This document shows, piece by piece, positions 59,406-64,000 of a stretch of 64,000 bases of DNA; positions within the stretch are counted from its first letter, which is position 1; every line of letters begins with the position of its first letter. The stretch is from Orthonyx spaldingii. Lineage: Eukaryota > Chordata > Aves > Passeriformes > Orthonychidae. Made by a program: the position numbers and the translations under genes. The DNA lies in NCBI GenBank assembly GCA_013397795.1, contig VZTJ01003238.1:526229-590228 (forward strand), written 5' to 3'. The notes below the pieces were generated by a model. The model worked only from the letters and a program-made list of their open reading frames with translations. It made no database searches and was not told the origin of the DNA.

Positions 59406-59694
59406 ATGACAAGCTCTGGCATGTGATATCTGCTGTTTCAGTGGGTACAGTTGGTGCCATTTATATCAAGTATCACAACTGTTTCATATTACTTATTGAC
59501 AAAGGACCTAACTAAGTGACTGGGATTTGCTTTTCAAAGGTTAGATTCCCCTTGACAAGAGGGGAAGCAACCAGCCCTCACATGGCAGCCTACAGCTCTG
59601 GAAATCCACATTCACTTTCTAGTTTTGCAGTAATTTTGCACCACTTCAGACAAAGAGCTTGCTTTTTCCTGACCTCTGGTGTAACGGCCCAAAA

Positions 59695-59912
59695 ACTGGC
59701 TTTCCTGGGCCCTTTCCCCAGGTGGAACTTCTCTGTTATCTGGCCACTCAGGAGCTGGATTAGGGACTCCAGGGCTGGGGTGTGGAGCGTTGCCTCTGGT
59801 GTGCCGGGGATTGGCTGCCACTGTGGGGCTGGGATACAGAGTGGGGTGTGCAGGGCAGGACATTGCCTCCCCAGAGCAAGGCCCAACCTGTCCCTTCCCT
59901 CACACACACACA
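59695..59912 (-). mobile_element. Partial LTR, inverted copy of the 58697 element
   Basis: The minus strand from 59912 reads like 58690-58910: 'ggcagccaatccccggcaca', 'gcaacgctccacacccc', 'gagtggccagataac', 'ccacctggggaaag'. It stops before the TATTTAAG repeat. Confidence 0.75.
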
Positions 59913-60532
59913 TCCCTGAAATGTTTGAAGCCAGCAATACTTCAGCCTCTTACATCTGGCTCCCCTTTTTAAAAAGGCAATTATAATCCCGTTTTTCTTC
60001 TACCTGCTGTCAGCCTTTAGACGCACGTTTTGCAGTTCAGGCTGTCCTGTGTGTGTATCACCCTGAGCACAACAGGGTTCCACACTCCCTCACAGTCAAC
60101 AGCCTCTGAGCAACACAAGTTGTGAGTTAATTAAAAATGAAAGGTTGCACAGTTCTGTAAGCGTACAATACTTTCAGTGGGGCCTTGGCTAATCTGAAAG
60201 CACCAGGGATGCTTTTTCTTATAAAGAGGAATCAAGACTCCATCTTTCTGTCTTTTATTCTGACTTCCATAAACTGCTTACTTCCCAATGCCTTAGTTTT
60301 TAAAAGTATATATAGTGCTTTCTAGTTTTGCCTGTTCAGCAGAGTTTCATTACGGAAAAATAACTGTGCAAGATACATCAGAACAACTCTTGCTCCATAG
60401 CTACCAGATGGAGAGTTATCACAGCTGAAACTGAGTTTATTCAACCATAAAACATCATTAATATATGTACCTAAAAGAATGAAGGTTATTAAGCTTTTTA
60501 TTAGTTTGATACATGATTCGAACACTTAATAA
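59913..60532. other. Non-coding stretch, nothing recognised
   Basis: No gene or recognised repeat. Confidence 0.45.
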
Positions 60533-60850
60533 AATCACAGAATTATAGAAAGGCTTTGGTTGAAAGAGACTTTAATCTAGTTCCAACCGTCCTGTCATGG
60601 GCAGAGACACCCTTCACTAGATCAGGTTGCTCAGGGCCCCATCTAACACTTCCAAAGATGGGGCATCCACAGCTTCTCTGGGCAACCTGTTTCAGTGCTT
60701 CACAACCCCGTGATTAAAGAATTTCTTCCTAACATCTAATCTAAATCTGTCCTCTTCTAGTTTAAAACAGTTTCCCCTTGTCCTATCACTACCTGCCTGT
60801 GTAAAAAGTCACTCTCCCTCATTTTTATAAGCCCCCTTTAAGTACTCCAG
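60533..60850 (-). mobile_element. CR1 LINE, 3' end fragment
   Basis: 'aaaatcacagaattatagaa', 'ggttgaaagagac', 'cacccttcactagatcaggt', 'cttctctgggcaacctgttt' and 'ttccccttgtcctatcacta' form the reverse complement of a CR1 tail. Confidence 0.9.
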
Positions 60851-61189
60851 GATAGTCAGCATGCTGTGCATTTACAAAAAAGTTTTTAAGGTTCAAAGCT
60901 ATGATTTTCAAAAACACTTCTTCACCTTGCTTCAACTGGACTAAGGAGTTTTTCACTGCCTTAATCCAAATCCACATTAGACTAAAACACCTCAACCTTT
61001 CAAAAATCAAAATTATCTGGAGACTCATTTACTAATTCTGTTGCTGACTGAATGATGACAACAAAACTAACAAATGCTTAGATACCATTGAGTATTGTAG
61101 GGTCTACATGGGAGGGCTTCTCACCATCAGTTCTACAAAAGTCTTCAAACATATCACAGGGAAAAATTCCCAACTTATTTTAAGACCAC

Positions 61190-61740
61190 ATATAGCATAT
61201 GAGAAGGCATGTGGGATAAGTTCCATTTGGAATTATATCTGGCAAGGGATGTCGAGGACAGCAAGAAGGGCTTCTTCAAATATATCAATAGCAAAAGGAA
61301 AACAAGGGAAAATGCGGGCCTGCGGCTGGGTGAGTTGGGTACACTAGTGACAACGGCTACAGAGAAGGCAGAGTTATTGAATGCCTTCTTTGCTTCAGTT
61401 TTTACTGCTAAGGCCAGCCCTCTGCAATTCCAGACCCTGGAAGCCAGAAAATCTGAGGAAAAGAAGATTTTCACTTGGTGGAAGAAGGATTCACTTTGAG
61501 ATCATTTAGCCAAACCTGATGCTCGAAAAATCCACGGTCCCCAATGGGACGCACCCATGAGTGCTGAGGGAGCTGGCAGATATTATTGCCATGCCACTCT
61601 CCATCATTTTTGAGAGTTCATGGAGGACAGGAGAATAGTCTGAGGACTGAAGAAAAGCTAGTATCACTCCAGTATTCAAAAAAGGCAAGAAGGAGGACCC
61701 AGGAAAACTGGGTACGAAAACAGTGGGTTTATCAATGTAG
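61190..61740 (+). pseudogene. CR1 ORF2 fragment (upstream of and into reverse transcriptase)
   Basis: A 96-codon frame (61209-61499) contains KKGFFKYINSKRKTRENAG and EKAELLNAFFASVFTA, highly characteristic of the CR1 ORF2 region between endonuclease and reverse transcriptase. After a TGA at 61497 a continuing, frame-broken stretch still shows 'gagggagctggcagat' and 'ccagtattcaaaaaaggcaa', the start of the reverse transcriptase domain. It is a dead LINE piece, unlike the other CR1 copies here, which are only 3' tails. Confidence 0.88.
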
Positions 61741-64000
61741 ATGCTTGTGAAGTAATTAGAAGAAGCTGTACTTAGGCTAACTCAACCTGCTCAGAGCTGC
61801 TGAGAATTTCATTAAAATGATTATTCTCCAAATTTCAATCATGCCACTCACTTTTTGACAGTTAGGAGTGAAAAGAACATTCTTTGGATGATCACAACTC
61901 TTTTATATAGATTTTGGATGATCACAACTCACACCATTCATTGTTAGTGATCTAGGAGTGTGATCAGATGTAAAATATGAGATAAAGGAACTGCTTTGAA
62001 ATCAGAGGTGTGAGCAACTAGTGGAGATATAATATAAAACCACTGTGCAATTTATAATGCAATGTACAGTGTCGTAAAATTTTTGTTGCATACTGAGCCA
62101 TAACAGGAGAGACACATTGTTTTCTAAAATTAAACTGACAGTTTATTAAATAGTGAGATGTTTCTTAAAACGATGTGAGTGGTTCTGATGTTTCCAGCTA
62201 TAGACAGCCACAGATGCCTGTCTGTATCTCCTGCCCTTTGCATTACTCTTGGTTCCAGGCAGATTGCTACAGTCACTGTTACCTTCTCTTCCAGCACTGG
62301 TTTTGTTGCTTTGTGGAAGGCATTTCCACCCAGTTGTCATGGCCTTTCAGGTTAATTTCAGACCAATGCATTATTCTGATAGCATACTAAAATTAATAAA
62401 GTTACTATCCTGTTTTAATAAGACAAAAGTCTGTGGAAGAAAAAAATATAAGTATTATAAGTGACTATTCTCAGCTCCCTTTCTCAGAAATTGTTTTGAT
62501 AGAGAACCCTGTAGCATAAGACTCTCTTTTTGCTGTATGTTTGTACTACAACATGCTCTCTAGATGTGACTAGACCTCTTGAGCACCATGACAACTGAAG
62601 AAAAAACCTGGTAAAGGCTAAGCAGTCACAAAAATAAGACAAGTTTCAAAGCTTGTCAGGATGATACCAACAGAAGGATGTAAATGGTGGGCTGAAAAAA
62701 TAGTTTATTTTTGTACTTTGTTTTGCTGTAATGATTCACAGACACTTATCACCTCTGTGTCAGAACAGGAAATGGAGAACAGTTGTGACTGTCCCCCACC
62801 TGGCTGCAGCTTCTCTGCTCTTCCTCGGTTTAGCAAGTGTATCCAGTTCAGTGCAATCCTTGAGAGTCTGTGTTGGGAGGGAAGGGTTGCAACTGGGAGA
62901 TTTGGCGAGTAGGAGGGAACACTTTTCCTCAAAGTGATCTTGCAGCTGGAAATGCTGAAAATGTTAGTGTGGGAAAATTTAATTCATTATGCCTAGTGTT
63001 GTTCATTGTCTGCCTGTTTTGAGAAGTAGAATTCCTGTGAAAAGATAAAACACTCTTAGACACATGTGGAAGCCTTTTGTTACAGTGAGGCAGGTGAACA
63101 CGTGCCCTTGCTGTTGGGTAGGATGAACTGAATCAAATGGAGCCTGTGTCCCTCTGTGTTGTTAGTGAGGTAATGAAATAAATCTACTCTTTGCATTTCA
63201 GCTGTGGTTTGATTGTTGCCCTTGGTTACCTGTATGTATTGATTCCCACAGGCTGGAAAGTTCAGAGCTGTGACATCTTGCGGCTTTGCAGACTGATGTC
63301 TCAGCAAGAACAGGCCTTCTAAACAATTATACATTTACTCTTAGAACCTGGTTCAAGACCTGAGCTCTGTCTTTAAGTTAGTGCCAGAGAGGCAAACAAA
63401 AGCTGTGACTCTTTTCTTTTCAATTATACCCCTAACAGTTCAGTCTGAAAGTACATGACTTGATTGCATCCTTTTGTCCATAAATCTCCTTTGTACCCAG
63501 TGTGCTCATTTGTGAGCTAAGACTTGTCTTACCATGTTCCAGAAGCTCTATGTACATTCTGGTCTAAACCAATCATAACAATCATGATTTATAGTCCAAT
63601 CTCTCCCATAAAAAGATGGACAGTGAAAAAGAGACATATTCAACACAGATGAAAGATCTCAGCCCATGCCTTTCTCACTGGTGAATAACTGCAAGTGAGA
63701 AGCTGAGTTGACCTAATTTGCTTCAATGATAGTGATCTGTTAGCTCCTTATTGAGAGCACCTCTAGATGATTTGGGTAAAATGAGACTTTTTATTCTGGA
63801 AGATAGTTTGAAAGTTCAGCTGATATTTAATATTTAGCAGCTAACAAATCAGAACAGAAGTACACAAACAGAACTCCACTGAACAAGGATTTTATTGCAT
63901 CAGAGGCATTATGGAGTAAATTTGTCCTTAGTAAAGGACAGAAACTGCAGCATTAGAGAGAATTTCCATATGTTTCAGTGGTTGTTGGGGTTTGGAATCC
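61741..64000. other. Non-coding stretch, nothing recognised
   Basis: No gene, RNA or clear repeat was supported to the end of the window. Confidence 0.45.

Overview
The window looks like a piece of a bird chromosome, probably a songbird. The base is AT-rich intergenic and intronic DNA, studded with CR1 LINE 3' ends that carry the avian signature (a GGTTGGAAGGGACC-type tail ending in TCATAGAAT-type repeats) and with solo LTRs of endogenous retroviruses of types I associate with passerines. This species call rests on repeat style only. I found no tRNA, rRNA or CRISPR.

One multi-exon protein gene could be assembled from the sequence. It runs on the + strand from a CpG island with a start codon at 25527 to a stop codon at 43151. 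It belongs to the ANKRD26/ANKRD7/POTE-like ankyrin plus coiled-coil group. Twenty-seven exons with GT/AG borders join into one open frame of 2667 nt (888 codons plus stop), with every junction phase matching. The order is a short N-terminal leader, five ankyrin repeats, a linker, a repeated acidic/disordered middle region, a short coiled coil, and a small terminal exon.

The most striking structure is the middle region (30321-37242). It is an array of seven tandem copies of an ~866 bp genomic unit. Each unit holds two small exons: A (59-107 nt, phase 1 to 0) and B (always 103 nt, phase 0 to 1). All fourteen exons are open and all 28 splice sites are kept. A fused A/B-like exon (30113-30214) precedes the array and an eighth A-like exon (37371-37420) follows it. 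The copies fall into subtypes that suggest a ~1.72 kb two-unit higher-order duplication. One array intron was later split by a solo LTR.

Layout: 1-25.1 kb is gene-poor, with one CR1, an inverted pair of ~960 bp LTRs (5.5-9.2 kb), a small CR1 tail and simple repeats. 25.1-43.3 kb is the ankyrin gene, with CR1, LTR and a broken retroviral pol/env remnant in its introns. A CR1 element ends about 10 bp before the acceptor of its last exon. 43.3-64 kb is gene-poor and richer in repeats: CR1 copies at 47.2-47.9, 54.7-55.5, 58.5, 60.5 and 61.2-61.7 kb, and LTRs at 50.4-51.0, 51.75, 56.7-57.3 and 58.7-59.9 kb. Most other long open frames fall inside LTR or CR1 sequence, or look random.
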